64,000 nucleotides of DNA, from assembly GCA_947589185.1 (NCBI GenBank), contig CANQCK010000003.1:62001-126000 (forward strand). Reading direction: 5' to 3'. Every line of letters begins with the position of its first letter. Position 1 is the first letter of the stretch. The notes beneath the pieces were generated by a model, which saw nothing but the letters and a program-made list of their open reading frames with translations, was not told where the DNA came from and did no database searches. Both the position numbers and the translations under genes were made by a program. Source of the stretch: an uncultured Clostridia bacterium. GTDB lineage: Bacteria; Bacillota; Clostridia; Oscillospirales; Ruminococcaceae. Positions 19,042 through 29,489 of the stretch are shown in pieces.

Positions 19042-22000
19042 CTATTCATTAACATCGTTAATTTCTTCTGAAGCATCGTTCTCGATATTTTCCTCAATCT
19101 CCTCTTCAAAATCCTCACCGATACCATTCTCAAAATAATCAGACTCACCATCGATCATATCGTCCAAGTCTTCATCATCTTCGTCGTCGATGTCAATACT
19201 TTCGATATTTCCTCCATCGTCCTCTTCGAAAAATCCATCACTGAGGTCATCGTCCTCAAGCGACATCTGAATATCATCGTCAATAGTCGGCTTGGGTGCA
19301 ATGTCCTCGTCTTCAAAAGACTGCTTTAGATCAATTTCCTCTCCTGCCGAATCCAATACTCTTACGTCAAGCGAAAGTGACTGAAGCTCTTTTACAAGTA
19401 CCTTGAATGACTCAGGTATTCCCGGATTAGGAACATTCTGTCCCTTAACGATCGACTCATAAGTCTTAACACGTCCTACAGTATCATCGGATTTTACAGT
19501 AAGAATCTCCTGTAAGGTATATGCAGCACCATAAGCTTCAAGTGCCCATACTTCCATTTCTCCGAATCTCTGTCCGCCGAACTGAGCTTTACCTCCGAGA
19601 GGCTGCTGAGTAACAAGCGAATAAGGGCCGACAGAACGTGCATGAATTTTATCGTCTACCAGGTGGTGAAGCTTGAGATAATACATATATCCGACAGTAA
19701 CTCGGTTATCGAACTTTTCTCCGGTTCTTCCGTCGTAAAGCGTAACCTTTCCGTCCTCTGCCATACCTGCTTCCTTAAAGCATTCACGAATATCCTCCTC
19801 GTGTGCTCCGTCGAAAACAGGGGTCATTATCTTCCAGCCGAGCTTTTTGGCAGCCATACCTAAGTGCACCTCAAGCACCTGTCCGATGTTCATACGGGAA
19901 GGTACTCCAAGTGGGTTCAATACAATGTCAAGAGGCGTTCCGTCCTCTAAGAACGGCATATCCTCCTGAGGAAGAATTCTTGAAACTACACCCTTGTTTC
20001 CGTGACGGCCTGCCATTTTATCTCCGACGCTTATCTTTCTCTTCTGAGCAATATAGCATCTTACAAGTTTATTAACTCCCGGAGACAGCTCGTCACAGTT
20101 TTCTCTGGTGAATACTTTTACGTCAATGATAACTCCTGATTCGCCGTGAGGAACTTTAAGAGAATTATCTCTTACCTCTCTTGCTTTCTCACCGAAAATA
20201 GCACGGAGAAGTCTTTCCTCAGCGGTAAGTTCAGTTTCGCCCTTAGGCGTTACCTTACCTACAAGAATATCGCCCGACCTTACCTCAGCACCTATTCTGA
20301 TAATACCGTCCTCATCGAGGTCTTTAAGCGAATCCTCGCCGACGTTTGGAATATCTCTTGTGATTTCCTCAGGTCCGAGTTTTGTATCTCTTGCTTCTAT
20401 CTCGTATTCCTCAATATGAATAGAAGTATATTTATCGTCCTTGACAAGGTTTTCATTAAGAAGAACTGCGTCCTCGTAATTATATCCTTCCCAAGTCATA
20501 AAGCCTATCAAAGCGTTCTTACCTAAAGAAATCTCTCCGTTTGAAGTAGCAGGACCGTCAGCAATAACCTGACCTTTTTCGATTTTCTCGTTCTTTTCGA
20601 CGATAGGTCTCTGATTTGTACAGGTACCTGCATTGGAACGCTTGAATTTTGTAAGAGTATAAGTTCTGACATTTCCGCCGTTCTCACGAACAACTATTTC
20701 ATCTGCCGATACTCTAATAACAACGCCGTCTTCCTTAGCGACAACCGCAACGCCCGAGTCAACGCAAGCCTTATACTCCATACCCGTTCCGACGATAGGA
20801 GCTTCGGTCTTTAACAGAGGCACAGCCTGACGCTGCATATTAGAACCCATAAGAGCACGGTTAGCGTCGTCGTTCTCCAAGAAAGGAATCATTGCCGTAG
20901 CAACAGAAACAACCATCTTAGGAGAAACGTCCATATAGTCGACTTCTTCTCTGTCAAACTCTGAGATCTGATCACGGTAACGGCCGTTTACCTTTGCTCT
21001 TGCAAATTTTCCGTCCTCAGTCAGCGGCTCGTTAGCCTGAGCGACAATAAAGTTATCCTCAACATCAGCCGTCATATATTCAACTTCATCGGTAACGACG
21101 CCTGTTTTCTTATCAACTTTTCTATACGGAGCTTCAATAAAACCGTACTCGTTTATTCTTGCAAATGACGCAAGATATGAGATAAGTCCGATATTCGGGC
21201 CTTCAGGAGTTTCAATAGGACACATTCTTCCATAGTGAGAATAGTGTACGTCACGAACCTCGAATCCGGCTCTGTCACGTGAAAGACCGCCCGGTCCAAG
21301 AGCTGAAAGTCTTCTCTTATGAGTTAGCTCAGCCAACGGATTGTTCTGATCCATAAACTGAGAGAGTGGAGAAGAACCAAAGAACTCTTTGATAGCCGCT
21401 GTAATAGGTCTGATATTTATAAGAGCGGCAGGAGTAACGACTTCTAAGTCCTGAGACTGAATGTTCATTCTTTCACGAACTACTCTTTCCATTCTGGTAA
21501 AACCAATCCTGAACTGGTTCTGCAAAAGCTCTCCTACGCTTCTGATTCTTCTGTTGCCCAGATGGTCAATATCATCTACAACCCCAACGCCCTCGCACAG
21601 ATTCAAAAAGTATGAAACCGTTGCGATTATATCGTCAATTGTAATATGCTTTGAAACAAGTTGATCCGCAGATTCTTTGATATTCTTTTTGAGTTCGTCC
21701 TCGTTTTCAGAAGTTTCAAGAATTTCTTTCAGCACATCGAAAGAGACCATTTCATTTATGCCGAATTCCTCAACATCAAAGTCAACATACTTTTTGATGT
21801 CAACCATTCCGTTACCGATTATCTTGACTTCTTTTTCTTCAATTTTATTTACTATTTCGCCTTCAATATTCAAGACTTCTTTAACTTCAACATTGACGAA
21901 AGCTTCCTTTACGCCTGCCTGCTGAATTTCCTCTGCCTTTTTAGAATCTATAACCTCACCGGCATCAGCCATAACTTCACCGGTAAGTGGATTTACTACA

Positions 22001-22884
22001 GGCTTTGATAGAGTATGTCCTGTCAGTCTTGAAGCTATTCCCAGCTTTTTGTTGAACTTATATCTTCCAAATCTCGCTAAGTCATATCTCTTAGGGTCAA
22101 AGAATAAGTTGTTTAAATGCGTAACTGCACTGTCTACTGTCGGAGGCTCGCCCGGACGGAGCTTTCTGTATACCTCAAGTAAAGCCTCTTCTCTGTTTGC
22201 TGTCTGATCCTTTTGCTCTATGGTTTGAATAAGTCTTTCGTCCTCGCCAAAGGTTTCATATATCTCTGTATTTGTTCCTATACCTATTGCCCTTATAAAT
22301 GTAGTAATAGGTATCTTTCTGTTTTTATCAATTCTGACATATACAACGTCATTAGAATCCATTTCGTATTCAAGCCATGCACCTCGACTCGGAATTACAG
22401 TGGACTTAAATAAATCCTTTCCTGTCTTGTCCTTATCGCACGCATAGTATACACCCGGAGAACGTACAAGCTGTGATACAATAACACGTTCAGCACCGTT
22501 GATTACAAAAGTACCGCTGTCAGTCATCAAAGGAAAGTCTCCCATAAAGACTTCGCTCTCTTTGATTTCTCCTGTTTCTGTATTGTTCAGCCTTGCTGTT
22601 ACTCTGAGCGGTGCTGCATATGTTACGTCTCTTTCCTTACACTCCGCAACAGTATACTTAGGCTCGTCATCAATCCTGTAATCAATGAAGCTCAACTCAA
22701 GTGTTCCGTTGTAGTCAGTAATTGCAGCTACATCTCTGAATACTTCTCTTAAACCTTCATCTAAAAACCATTTGTATGACTTTTTCTGAACTTCGATAAG
22801 ATTAGGCATCTCTAATACCTCATTGATCTTAGCAAAGCTCTTACGGGTTGTTTTGCCAAGCTTAACTTCCTTGACATTTACCAT
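19042..22884 (-). CDS. rpoB: RNA polymerase beta subunit with long acidic C-terminal tail
   Basis: The beta subunit, 1280 residues. The rifampicin pocket reads [20 protein letters not shown] (about residues 500-520), wild type at the usual resistance positions. The conserved [17 protein letters not shown] and [15 protein letters not shown] blocks are present. The core ends near residue 1190; the remaining 90 or so residues are a very acidic Asp/Glu-rich tail (for example [11 protein letters not shown]), an unusual extension. The ATG at 22884 is chosen over an in-frame GTG four codons upstream because that GTG is part of the AAGGAGTG ribosome site. rpoB leads the operon from its own promoter, with no rplJ/rplL directly upstream. 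Confidence 0.97.
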   Translation of the reverse strand: MVNVKEVKLGKTTRKSFAKINEVLEMPNLIEVQKKSYKWFLDEGLREVFRDVAAITDYNGTLELSFIDYRIDDEPKYTVAECKERDVTYAAPLRVTARLNNTETGEIKESEVFMGDFPLMTDSGTFVINGAERVIVSQLVRSPGVYYACDKDKTGKDLFKSTVIPSRGAWLEYEMDSNDVVYVRIDKNRKIPITTFIRAIGIGTNTEIYETFGEDERLIQTIEQKDQTANREEALLEVYRKLRPGEPPTVDSAVTHLNNLFFDPKRYDLARFGRYKFNKKLGIASRLTGHTLSKPVVNPLTGEVMADAGEVIDSKKAEEIQQAGVKEAFVNVEVKEVLNIEGEIVNKIEEKEVKIIGNGMVDIKKYVDFDVEEFGINEMVSFDVLKEILETSENEDELKKNIKESADQLVSKHITIDDIIATVSYFLNLCEGVGVVDDIDHLGNRRIRSVGELLQNQFRIGFTRMERVVRERMNIQSQDLEVVTPAALINIRPITAAIKEFFGSSPLSQFMDQNNPLAELTHKRRLSALGPGGLSRDRAGFEVRDVHYSHYGRMCPIETPEGPNIGLISYLASFARINEYGFIEAPYRKVDKKTGVVTDEVEYMTADVEDNFIVAQANEPLTEDGKFARAKVNGRYRDQISEFDREEVDYMDVSPKMVVSVATAMIPFLENDDANRALMGSNMQRQAVPLLKTEAPIVGTGMEYKACVDSGVAVVAKEDGVVIRVSADEIVVRENGGNVRTYTLTKFKRSNAGTCTNQRPIVEKNEKIEKGQVIADGPATSNGEISLGKNALIGFMTWEGYNYEDAVLLNENLVKDDKYTSIHIEEYEIEARDTKLGPEEITRDIPNVGEDSLKDLDEDGIIRIGAEVRSGDILVGKVTPKGETELTAEERLLRAIFGEKAREVRDNSLKVPHGESGVIIDVKVFTRENCDELSPGVNKLVRCYIAQKRKISVGDKMAGRHGNKGVVSRILPQEDMPFLEDGTPLDIVLNPLGVPSRMNIGQVLEVHLGMAAKKLGWKIMTPVFDGAHEEDIRECFKEAGMAEDGKVTLYDGRTGEKFDNRVTVGYMYYLKLHHLVDDKIHARSVGPYSLVTQQPLGGKAQFGGQRFGEMEVWALEAYGAAYTLQEILTVKSDDTVGRVKTYESIVKGQNVPNPGIPESFKVLVKELQSLSLDVRVLDSAGEEIDLKQSFEDEDIAPKPTIDDDIQMSLEDDDLSDGFFEEDDGGNIESIDIDDEDDEDLDDMIDGESDYFENGIGEDFEEEIEENIENDASEEINDVNE

Positions 22885-23043
22885 AGGCTTAATCACTCCT
22901 TAATCTAATTTAACTAGCTTAGGGTGTACCATTTCAGCTACACATATATACAAAAATAGCTAAATAAAACCTAAATTTCACTTCCCTTAACCTCAGAATT
23001 TTGTTGTAAATAGGTGCAAAACTCCATTATGATACATTTTATT

Positions 23044-23072
23044 ATTATATTACAATACCAAAAACTTGTCAA
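23044..23072 (-). promoter_or_regulatory. Strong promoter of rpoBC
   Basis: Consensus TTGACA (23072-23067), 17-bp spacer, TATAAT (23049-23044). The leader before rpoB is about 150 nt. It contains small AT-rich stems but no clear terminator. Confidence 0.85.
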
Positions 23073-23145
23073 TACTTTTTTTGAAAAAAATTTTAGAAAA
23101 TAACAATAATTATTGCAGATTACTGCCTTATTTGATAACCTTTAC

Positions 23146-23499
23146 AAACTCGCTAAACACAGAAAAGCCTCCAGCGGCTCGCTTATTGAAATATCATATC
23201 TATTTATCTTTGTTCGACCTGCCGTTGCACTGACCTTAACTTATGTTCAAACTCGCCAAAGGCAGAAGAGCCTCCAGCGGTTCGCTGGCAAAATATTATA
23301 CCTGTTTATCTTTGTCCGACCTGCCGTTGCACAGACCTTAACTTATGTTCAAACTCGCCAAAGGCAGAAGAGCCTCCAGCGGCTCGCTAGCAAAATATTA
23401 TACCTGTTTATCTTTGTCCGACCTGCCGTTGCGCTGACCTTAACTTATGTTCAAACCCGCCAAAGGCAGAAAAGCCTCCAGCGGCTCGCTGGCAAAAAA
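23146..23499. repeat. Tandem array of a 102-103 bp repeat (3.5 copies)
   Basis: Units start at 23146 (103 bp), 23249 (102), 23351 (102) and 23453 (partial, 47 bp), each beginning AAACTCGC or AAACCCGC. Units 2 and 3 differ at only a few positions, while unit 1 is more diverged. Each carries GGC-GCC and CCAGCG-GCT-CGCTGG inverted repeats. The array lies between the rpoB promoter and the terminator of the BspA-like gene. An open frame runs through it because 102 is a multiple of 3, but no ribosome site or homology supports coding. Confidence 0.85.
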
Positions 23500-23533
23500 T
23501 AACGCCTGAACCATCCCCTGTTCAGACGTTATT
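23494..23533 (-). terminator. Intrinsic terminator of the BspA-like gene
   Basis: AATAACG-c-CTGAAC (23498-23511) pairs with GTTCAG-a-CGTTATT (23520-23533), and the A-run 23494-23499 gives a U-tract on the minus transcript. It lies 150 bp after the stop and abuts the tandem array. Confidence 0.8.
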
Positions 23534-23682
23534 TGCCCATACGGGCCATATATAAGAATATTTTTGAAGAAAGCTTACTGATTAATCGCAAGGACCCGAA
23601 GCAAGATGTCTGAATCTATTTACCTATAATATAATATTCAGTTCTTGCTTCATTTCTCTTGCAATAATAGGGCAATACCCCG

Positions 23683-26600
23683 TTACTTAATTTTAACCTT
23701 TTTGATGAGCTTCTTATTCCACTTACTTGTTACCTTGCGTGTAACACCCTTTGTATCCTTGTAAGTTGCGTATGCTCTTACTCTTACGAAATATGTCTTG
23801 CCCTTCTTGAACTTCTTGCTCTTGATTGTAATCTTCTTCTTTGTTACTGACTTCTTGTTTACAATCTTCTTCTTGAAGTTCCTCTTTGCTGATACCTGTA
23901 CTTGGTAACCCTTTGCTCCAGCTACCTTTTTCCATTTTACAGTTATCTTCTTCTTAGCCTTTGCCTTAACCTTAAGGTTCTTGATCTTTGCCTTGTTCAT
24001 TGCCTTTTGTGCAGTATCCTTATCCTTTGCTACCAACTTCGGATCTCTCGTTGTTGGTGCTGTTGTGGTCACTGCCGATGAACCGCCATTGTTGTTATTG
24101 TTTACATTACTATTGTTGTTACTACCAGGTTGATCCTGAGGCTGCTCTTGCTTCTTCAAACCTGCAACTGCGTCCTTGACTGCCTTTAATGCGTTGTCAA
24201 TTTCAGTCTGTGTTGCCTTATCGTTTGAAAGTACTGCCTTTGCTGCCTCGATTGCCTTAGTTAATGCGTCAACCGTTTCCTTTGTATATCCGGTTGTGTC
24301 CACTTTCTCAGCTTCTGTAACTTCACTGTTGAGCTCTTTATTGTCACCAGGAACTTCTACAAGCTTGCTCATTGCGTCAGTAACTGCCTTTGCTGCATTG
24401 TCTATATCTTCTTGAGTTGCAGTCTCACTTGCTAATACTTCCTTAGCTGTGTTTACTGCTTCTGTCAATGCTGCTAGTGTTTCTTCTGTGTATTTGCTTG
24501 TGTCAACCTTTTCTGCATCAGCTATTGCTTTTTCAAGTGCTGTCTTGTCAATCTCAACCGGAGGTGTCAGATTTTCTGTAATCTCATTGATTGAATTTAC
24601 TGCTGCCTCCATTGCACTCGGAAGCGGGAATGCTTCATCTTTTAATGCCTGTGCAGTTTCAATTGCTGACTTAAGTGTAGCTGCCTGCTCTGCTGTAAGA
24701 GTGCTTTGGTCTACTGCTTCTGCCTTCTCAATTGCTGTCTTAAGGTCTGCCTTAGGATCAAATCCGAGAATTGCTAATATAGTATTACCATTCATCAAAA
24801 CTGCCTTTGCAACTTCAAAAGCATAATCAGCACAGTTGTTCCACCAGCTATTGGTTCTTGCTGTGATCTTATACGTATCACCCTCTTGAACCGGCTTTTT
24901 AAGTGAAATTTTTACAGTTATTCCCTTTCTACCAGGTGAGGCAGCCTGACCTACTCCTGCTTGAAGTATTTCTGTAACATTTTCTTCTCCAAAAATAATT
25001 CTAAAGAAAATTTTTGAGTATGCTTGATAATCAGTATCTTTTGCATCGTTAATTGTAAATTGGATTGATGTTGCTCCTGCCATTGATGAATCTGCTACAC
25101 CCTCTGCGATAACTGTGTTAAACTCAGGTAATTCATCGTCGTCCTCAGACTGGTCATCATTAGGATAAATGTATTTGCCCTCTAAATCTGGTACGTTTGC
25201 AGGGTCTGTGTATGCAACTTTAAGTCCGCTGATTGCTGACTCAACCTTAGGTATCTCAGCCTCGATCTCTGTGATAAGCGAATTGATTGTGAGCTTCTCT
25301 GCTGCTGCAACTTCTGTTGTCAGTTTCTCGTAAGTTGCTGCAGTGTAATCAGTCTCAATAAGTGCGTTTGCTTCTGCAATTCTATCCTGAAGCGTGTTAA
25401 ACAAGTTTTCATCAGTTGCTTGTACTAAACCGTCAAGTGCTGCCTTTAATGATAATGCCGTACTGTCAATCGTTCTCTGCTTAATATCCATGTCAGAAAG
25501 CAGGTTCTCTGCTGCTGCCATTCTTCCCATTACGAGAGAATATGAAGCTGTTGTATAGTTCTTTGAAATTACAGCCTTAGCTTCATTGATAAGTGAAATA
25601 AGCTCGTCAAAATCAACTACTAATTCAACATTTTCCTTAACAGCTGCATCAACATTAGCTACCGCTAAATCATATGCTGACTTTGAATATGCGTATATAT
25701 GTCCTGTAAAGCCCTTGAATGATTGACGTATATTAGTCATCGAACCCATAATATAAATGTTAAGTTCAGGGTCGACGCAGTTGTCAAATGAATTGTTAAT
25801 TATTTGATTAATGGCTGCAGGAATAACAATGTCTCCTTTTAGCTTTGTACAGCCTTGGAATGTACCGTTAAAGGAACGATTATTATTTCCAGCTCCGAGA
25901 TTTAGAGGTACATCTATATGTTCAAGTGACGTACAATTCTTGAATGCACGGTCAAATGCCTGCATTCCATTAGGAAGCTTAACAGATGTAAGTGATGAAC
26001 AATCAGTAAATGTACTATCTATAGAAGTTACTTTGCTTCCGAGTACTACAGATTCAAGACCCGTACATTTCTGGAAAGCATTGCTTCCAATTTTTGTACA
26101 TGACTCAGGAAGTGTCATAGATGTAATAGCTGCGCAGTTACTAAATGCAGACTGTCCTATGCTCTCTAATCCCTCATGAAAACTTGATATATTCAGCTTT
26201 GTACAACCGCTGAATGCTGAATTTCCAATGCTCTTAACATACTGCTTACGGTTACCTGCTGCATGATTGTATGTAAATGTTTCAAGATTTGTACAACCAT
26301 TGAATACCGAATTACCGATTTCAGTTACAACGTCTTCATTATTGTAAATGTTTATATCAACTGTCTCAAGAGTTGTTAATTTATTAAATGCTTCATCTTC
26401 GATTTTTGTTATAGTACCATAGTTACTGCCTTTAAGAGTTTTCAGGTGAGGAGTTATCTTGCTTGTGCCGTATCCGGTTATAGCAAATGCATGCTTACGG
26501 ATTATTTTTGTATAATCACTAATAGTATAAGTTTCATCCGGTTTTGCAAGCGGATAGTATACTAAAATATTAGTACCCGAAATTTGGCAATATAATACTC

Positions 26601-28806
26601 CGTCTTTTGATTGATAGCTGGTAGATCCAGTACTTCCCGTGGTTTCTACGTTGATAGCTGTTAATTTTGCACAATCCTGGAATACAGCGTCGCCGAATTC
26701 ATCAAGAAGTCTAGGAATTGTTATTGATTCCATTTCAACGCATCCTGAGAAAGCAGTATTTCCGATTTTATTAACTGCACCGAATGTAACGTCTTTTAAT
26801 TTAGAACATCCGCTGAATGCACCATTTCCAATAGTACCGCTAGGAATTTTAATGGATTCAAGGCTTGTGCAGCTAGCAAACGCTGATGAACCGATAGACT
26901 CTAAGTCTTTAGGTAATTGAACTAACATAAGACTTGAGCATCCGTTGAATGCACCGTCGCCGATAGTCTTAACCTTTGAAGGAATAGATACAGCCTTAAG
27001 ACCTGTACAGCTTGAAAATGCATAAGAGTCAATTGTTTCTATAGTATCAGCCAATGTAATGCTGTTAAGTGATGAACATCCGCTAAATGCTGAAGAGCCT
27101 ACTTTTGTTATTCCGTTTTCAAATGTCAGGTCAGTAAGTTGTTTACATCCATAGAACATACTGTTTCCTACCTCACCAAGATGACCCGGAACAGTAAGTG
27201 ATGTAATACCTAAATTTGAAAAAGCATAAGTTCCGATAGTTTTTACTGTTTCAGGAATTGTAAGTTCAGTAATACCTGTACAATTATAGAAAGCATAACT
27301 TCCGATAGACTCAACTGATGCCGGAATTTTCATTGATTTGATTGAAGAACAACCATTGAATGCATAATCCGGAATGCTTGTTAAAGCACTTGAAAGAGTT
27401 AGACTAGTAGCTGCTGAACAGCCATAGAAAGCTCTCTGTCCTAATGTTGTTACTGTATTAGGGATTGTAATGCTTGTCATTTTACAGCTCTGGAATGCGT
27501 AATCGCCGATTGTTGTCAAATTGCTGCCGTCTGCAAATGAAAGCGATGTAAGACCAGCAGTTGAAAAAGCATAATTTCCAATTGATGTTACTCCGGTAGG
27601 TATCGAAACAGTTTTAAGTGCCGAGCATTTCTGGAATGCATAAGCACCGATTGATTTAACTGAGCTTGGTATTTTAATAGTTGCCAAAACTGTACAAGAA
27701 TCAAACGCATAATCAGGAATATCTGTCAGCTTGCTTGGTGCTTCAAAAGTAACAGTTGCAAGCTTGCTGCAGCTTTGGAATGCGTTTGCTCCCATTGTTG
27801 TTACATTTGCAGGGATTTCGATAGATTCAAACTTACAGTTATAGAAAGCTTTTTCGCCGATTTCCGTTAAAGTTTTCGGCAATGTGATTTGAGTAAATCC
27901 TGTATTAGTACAACCATTGAATGCCTGATTTCCGATAGATGTCAAAGCAGAACCCTCAGCGAATTCAACGCTTGTAAGACCTGTACAGCCTGAGAATGCC
28001 GAAGCACCTATTGTCTTAATTATTGCCGGTATGCTGAATGTAGCCAGCTTTGTACAACCCATAAACATTTTATCGCTAATGCTTTCAACCTTGCTTGGGA
28101 TTGTAAATCCTGTAAGTTTATTACAACCTTGGAAAGCTCCTGCTCCGATAGATGTTACGCTATCAGGGAGAACAATTGAAGTAAATTTTGCATTGTTGTT
28201 GTTATAGAAACATTCTTCACCGATACTTGTCAATTGGCTTTCTGGTTCAAAAGTAATAGTCTCTGTAGTAGAAGTACCGCTTTTCACATAGAAAGCTTGG
28301 TCTCCGATAGTTTTTACAGATGCCGGAATAACAAAGTTCTTTACTTTGTTATTATAGAATACCGAATTACCGATAGTTTCCAACTTACTTGGCAAAGTAT
28401 AAGTAAGAGCGGTATTGTTACATCCATAAAAAGCACTGTCACCAATAGAAGTAACTGATTCAGGTATAGTTATAGACTTCATAGCAGTTATGCCATTAAA
28501 TGCATTAGCACCTATATGAGTAATACCATCTTCAATAGTTACCGTATTGATGTTATTCTTATCGCCGAGCCAAACGGCACCTGTAGCACCTGAAGCACCT
28601 TCATAGTCGGTCATAATACCTTCGCTGTCTTCAGAACTCTTATAAATTCTAAGAGTTTTGGCAGTGGTGTCAAGTTCATACCTAACGCCGTTGCCGGCAC
28701 GTCCGGTTTTAACAGCAGCGGACGCTGTGATTGTCATTGCGCCGCACAATGCAGAAACAAGCATTGCAGCAGAAGCTAACAACGACAAAATTCTTTTGAA
28801 TTTCAT
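23683..28806 (-). CDS. Giant secreted BspA-type LRR / FIVAR / Fn3 surface protein
   Basis: A 1707-residue secreted protein. The signal peptide MKFKRILSLLASAAMLVSAL ends near ASAAV. From about residue 90 to 1020 run some 35-40 BspA-type leucine-rich repeats (for example SIGDSAFYGCNNL-like units, each about 22-24 residues), a fold used in adhesion to host proteins or other bacteria. These are followed by helical FIVAR-like modules (near 1065, 1140, 1354, 1425 and 1492), a unique region of about 1230-1350, an Asn/Ser/Thr linker, and a very basic C-terminal fibronectin-III-like domain (about 1605-1707). There is no LPXTG motif or transmembrane anchor, so wall binding probably uses the basic domain. 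TAGGAGG precedes the ATG. Its promoter is surrounded by operator-like palindromes next to a divergent XRE gene. Confidence 0.9.
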   Translation of the reverse strand: MKFKRILSLLASAAMLVSALCGAMTITASAAVKTGRAGNGVRYELDTTAKTLRIYKSSEDSEGIMTDYEGASGATGAVWLGDKNNINTVTIEDGITHIGANAFNGITAMKSITIPESVTSIGDSAFYGCNNTALTYTLPSKLETIGNSVFYNNKVKNFVIPASVKTIGDQAFYVKSGTSTTETITFEPESQLTSIGEECFYNNNNAKFTSIVLPDSVTSIGAGAFQGCNKLTGFTIPSKVESISDKMFMGCTKLATFSIPAIIKTIGASAFSGCTGLTSVEFAEGSALTSIGNQAFNGCTNTGFTQITLPKTLTEIGEKAFYNCKFESIEIPANVTTMGANAFQSCSKLATVTFEAPSKLTDIPDYAFDSCTVLATIKIPSSVKSIGAYAFQKCSALKTVSIPTGVTSIGNYAFSTAGLTSLSFADGSNLTTIGDYAFQSCKMTSITIPNTVTTLGQRAFYGCSAATSLTLSSALTSIPDYAFNGCSSIKSMKIPASVESIGSYAFYNCTGITELTIPETVKTIGTYAFSNLGITSLTVPGHLGEVGNSMFYGCKQLTDLTFENGITKVGSSAFSGCSSLNSITLADTIETIDSYAFSSCTGLKAVSIPSKVKTIGDGAFNGCSSLMLVQLPKDLESIGSSAFASCTSLESIKIPSGTIGNGAFSGCSKLKDVTFGAVNKIGNTAFSGCVEMESITIPRLLDEFGDAVFQDCAKLTAINVETTGSTGSTSYQSKDGVLYCQISGTNILVYYPLAKPDETYTISDYTKIIRKHAFAITGYGTSKITPHLKTLKGSNYGTITKIEDEAFNKLTTLETVDINIYNNEDVVTEIGNSVFNGCTNLETFTYNHAAGNRKQYVKSIGNSAFSGCTKLNISSFHEGLESIGQSAFSNCAAITSMTLPESCTKIGSNAFQKCTGLESVVLGSKVTSIDSTFTDCSSLTSVKLPNGMQAFDRAFKNCTSLEHIDVPLNLGAGNNNRSFNGTFQGCTKLKGDIVIPAAINQIINNSFDNCVDPELNIYIMGSMTNIRQSFKGFTGHIYAYSKSAYDLAVANVDAAVKENVELVVDFDELISLINEAKAVISKNYTTASYSLVMGRMAAAENLLSDMDIKQRTIDSTALSLKAALDGLVQATDENLFNTLQDRIAEANALIETDYTAATYEKLTTEVAAAEKLTINSLITEIEAEIPKVESAISGLKVAYTDPANVPDLEGKYIYPNDDQSEDDDELPEFNTVIAEGVADSSMAGATSIQFTINDAKDTDYQAYSKIFFRIIFGEENVTEILQAGVGQAASPGRKGITVKISLKKPVQEGDTYKITARTNSWWNNCADYAFEVAKAVLMNGNTILAILGFDPKADLKTAIEKAEAVDQSTLTAEQAATLKSAIETAQALKDEAFPLPSAMEAAVNSINEITENLTPPVEIDKTALEKAIADAEKVDTSKYTEETLAALTEAVNTAKEVLASETATQEDIDNAAKAVTDAMSKLVEVPGDNKELNSEVTEAEKVDTTGYTKETVDALTKAIEAAKAVLSNDKATQTEIDNALKAVKDAVAGLKKQEQPQDQPGSNNNSNVNNNNNGGSSAVTTTAPTTRDPKLVAKDKDTAQKAMNKAKIKNLKVKAKAKKKITVKWKKVAGAKGYQVQVSAKRNFKKKIVNKKSVTKKKITIKSKKFKKGKTYFVRVRAYATYKDTKGVTRKVTSKWNKKLIKKVKIK

Positions 28807-28956
28807 TTTCTTCTTTCCTCCTAAATATTATTTAACTCCTAAATATAAATGACTATGACCTTGTTATCACCTTCCCTATTTCCAACACAACTATATATGT
28901 TGTTCTACTAAAAACAAACCACCTTCTTCTAAATATCCGCAATGATCTTTTTGTGG

Positions 28957-28978
28957 TTTTAGTACTAAAAAGTACTAA
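28957..28978. promoter_or_regulatory. Operator-like palindrome TTTTAGTACTAAAA plus AGTACTAA
   Basis: A perfect 14-bp palindrome (28957-28970) is directly followed by a third AGTACTAA half-site. It lies at and just past the predicted transcription start of the BspA-like gene, a position where binding would block initiation. The adjacent XRE protein is the obvious candidate ligand (inference). Confidence 0.55.
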
Positions 28979-28985
28979 CATAGTC

Positions 28986-29014
28986 ATTATACACACAAAA
29001 AGTAATAAAGTCAA
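28986..29014 (-). promoter_or_regulatory. Sigma-A promoter of the BspA-like gene
   Basis: Minus-strand TTGACT (29014-29009), 17-bp spacer, TATAAT (28991-28986). The leader is about 170 nt. AGTAC-type palindromes flank it on both sides. Confidence 0.8.
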
Positions 29015-29032
29015 TAGTACAAATCGGTACTA
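29015..29032. promoter_or_regulatory. Operator-like inverted repeat TAGTAC-N6-GTACTA
   Basis: The half-sites at 29015-29020 and 29027-29032 match the core of the palindrome at 28957. It abuts the -35 box of the BspA-like promoter and lies 40 bp before the XRE gene, suiting joint control and autoregulation. Confidence 0.55.
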
Positions 29033-29072
29033 AAACAAATTTCGTCAAATTGTACAAAAAAGGAGCAAAAAT

Positions 29073-29288
29073 ATGTATTTTCAACGGTTAAGAGACCTAA
29101 GAGAAGACAAAGACATAAATCAGACAGAAGTTGCAAAGATGTTATTCACAAGTCAGACTGTATACTCGAGATACGAAAGGGGTGCTTTAACAATTCCTGT
29201 CGAGCATTTACTTATACTTGCAGATTTCTACGAAGTATCGACCGATTACATTTTAGGCAGAACGAACAAACGTGAGATGAATGTCTAA
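29073..29288 (+). CDS. XRE-family helix-turn-helix regulator (71 aa)
   Basis: A small DNA-binding protein consisting of a single HTH_3 domain: LRDLREDKDINQTEVAKML, then SQTVYSRYERGALTIP as the recognition-helix region, ending DFYEVSTDYILGRT. AAAGGAGC precedes the ATG. It is divergent from the BspA-like gene, and three TAGTAC-type sites lie in the shared control region, so it probably represses or tunes both. There is no effector domain, so any signal must act through an unseen partner. Confidence 0.88.
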   Translation: MYFQRLRDLREDKDINQTEVAKMLFTSQTVYSRYERGALTIPVEHLLILADFYEVSTDYILGRTNKREMNV

Positions 29289-29374
29289 CTGACACACAGC
29301 ACATTAAATCACACACAGACTGGTTTCGTCAAAATAACCAAAAAAGCAATTTTTCCGAATATGATTCAGAACGT

Positions 29375-29416
29375 AAAAAAGCCTTTGATTTGCAGCTTAC
29401 GAATACAAATCAAGGC
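29375..29416 (-). terminator. Minus-strand intrinsic terminator
   Basis: GCCTTTGATTTG (29381-29392) pairs with CAAATCAAGGC (29406-29416) with one bulged base, and A6 at 29375-29380 becomes a U-tract on the minus strand. It is a back-up stop for transcripts coming from the VanY side, and may also end the XRE message weakly. Confidence 0.65.
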
Positions 29417-29460
29417 ATAACGGTACAAAGACAAAGCAAGTTAAATTAAAAACAAAAAAA

Positions 29461-29489
29461 TCCTCCCCGCCAATAGCGAAGAGGACGCA
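29461..29489. repeat. Distal 29-bp direct repeat (terminator hairpin copy, with T-tract)
   Basis: Identical over 29 bp to 29859-29887. It holds TCCTC...GAGGA, a hairpin. On the minus strand this copy is followed by TTTTTTT (plus-strand A7 at 29454-29460), so it reads as a complete intrinsic terminator, unlike the copy next to the carboxypeptidase gene. Confidence 0.85.

Noticed and set aside
21300..21400. Rifampicin-resistance mutation in rpoB
   Set aside because: The [20 protein letters not shown] block has the normal Asp, His and Ser residues; the Ala is the normal Firmicutes form.
23146..23499. CRISPR array
   Set aside because: Units are 102-bp contiguous repeats without unique spacers, and no cas genes are nearby.
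23113..23502. 129-codon open frame through the tandem array
   Set aside because: It exists because the repeat period is a multiple of three; no ribosome site, promoter or recognisable domain supports translation.
23598..23651. Long hairpin right after the BspA stop as terminator
   Set aside because: A GAAGCAAGA/TCTTGCTTC stem exists but no T-tract follows on either strand; the stem at 23498-23533 has one.
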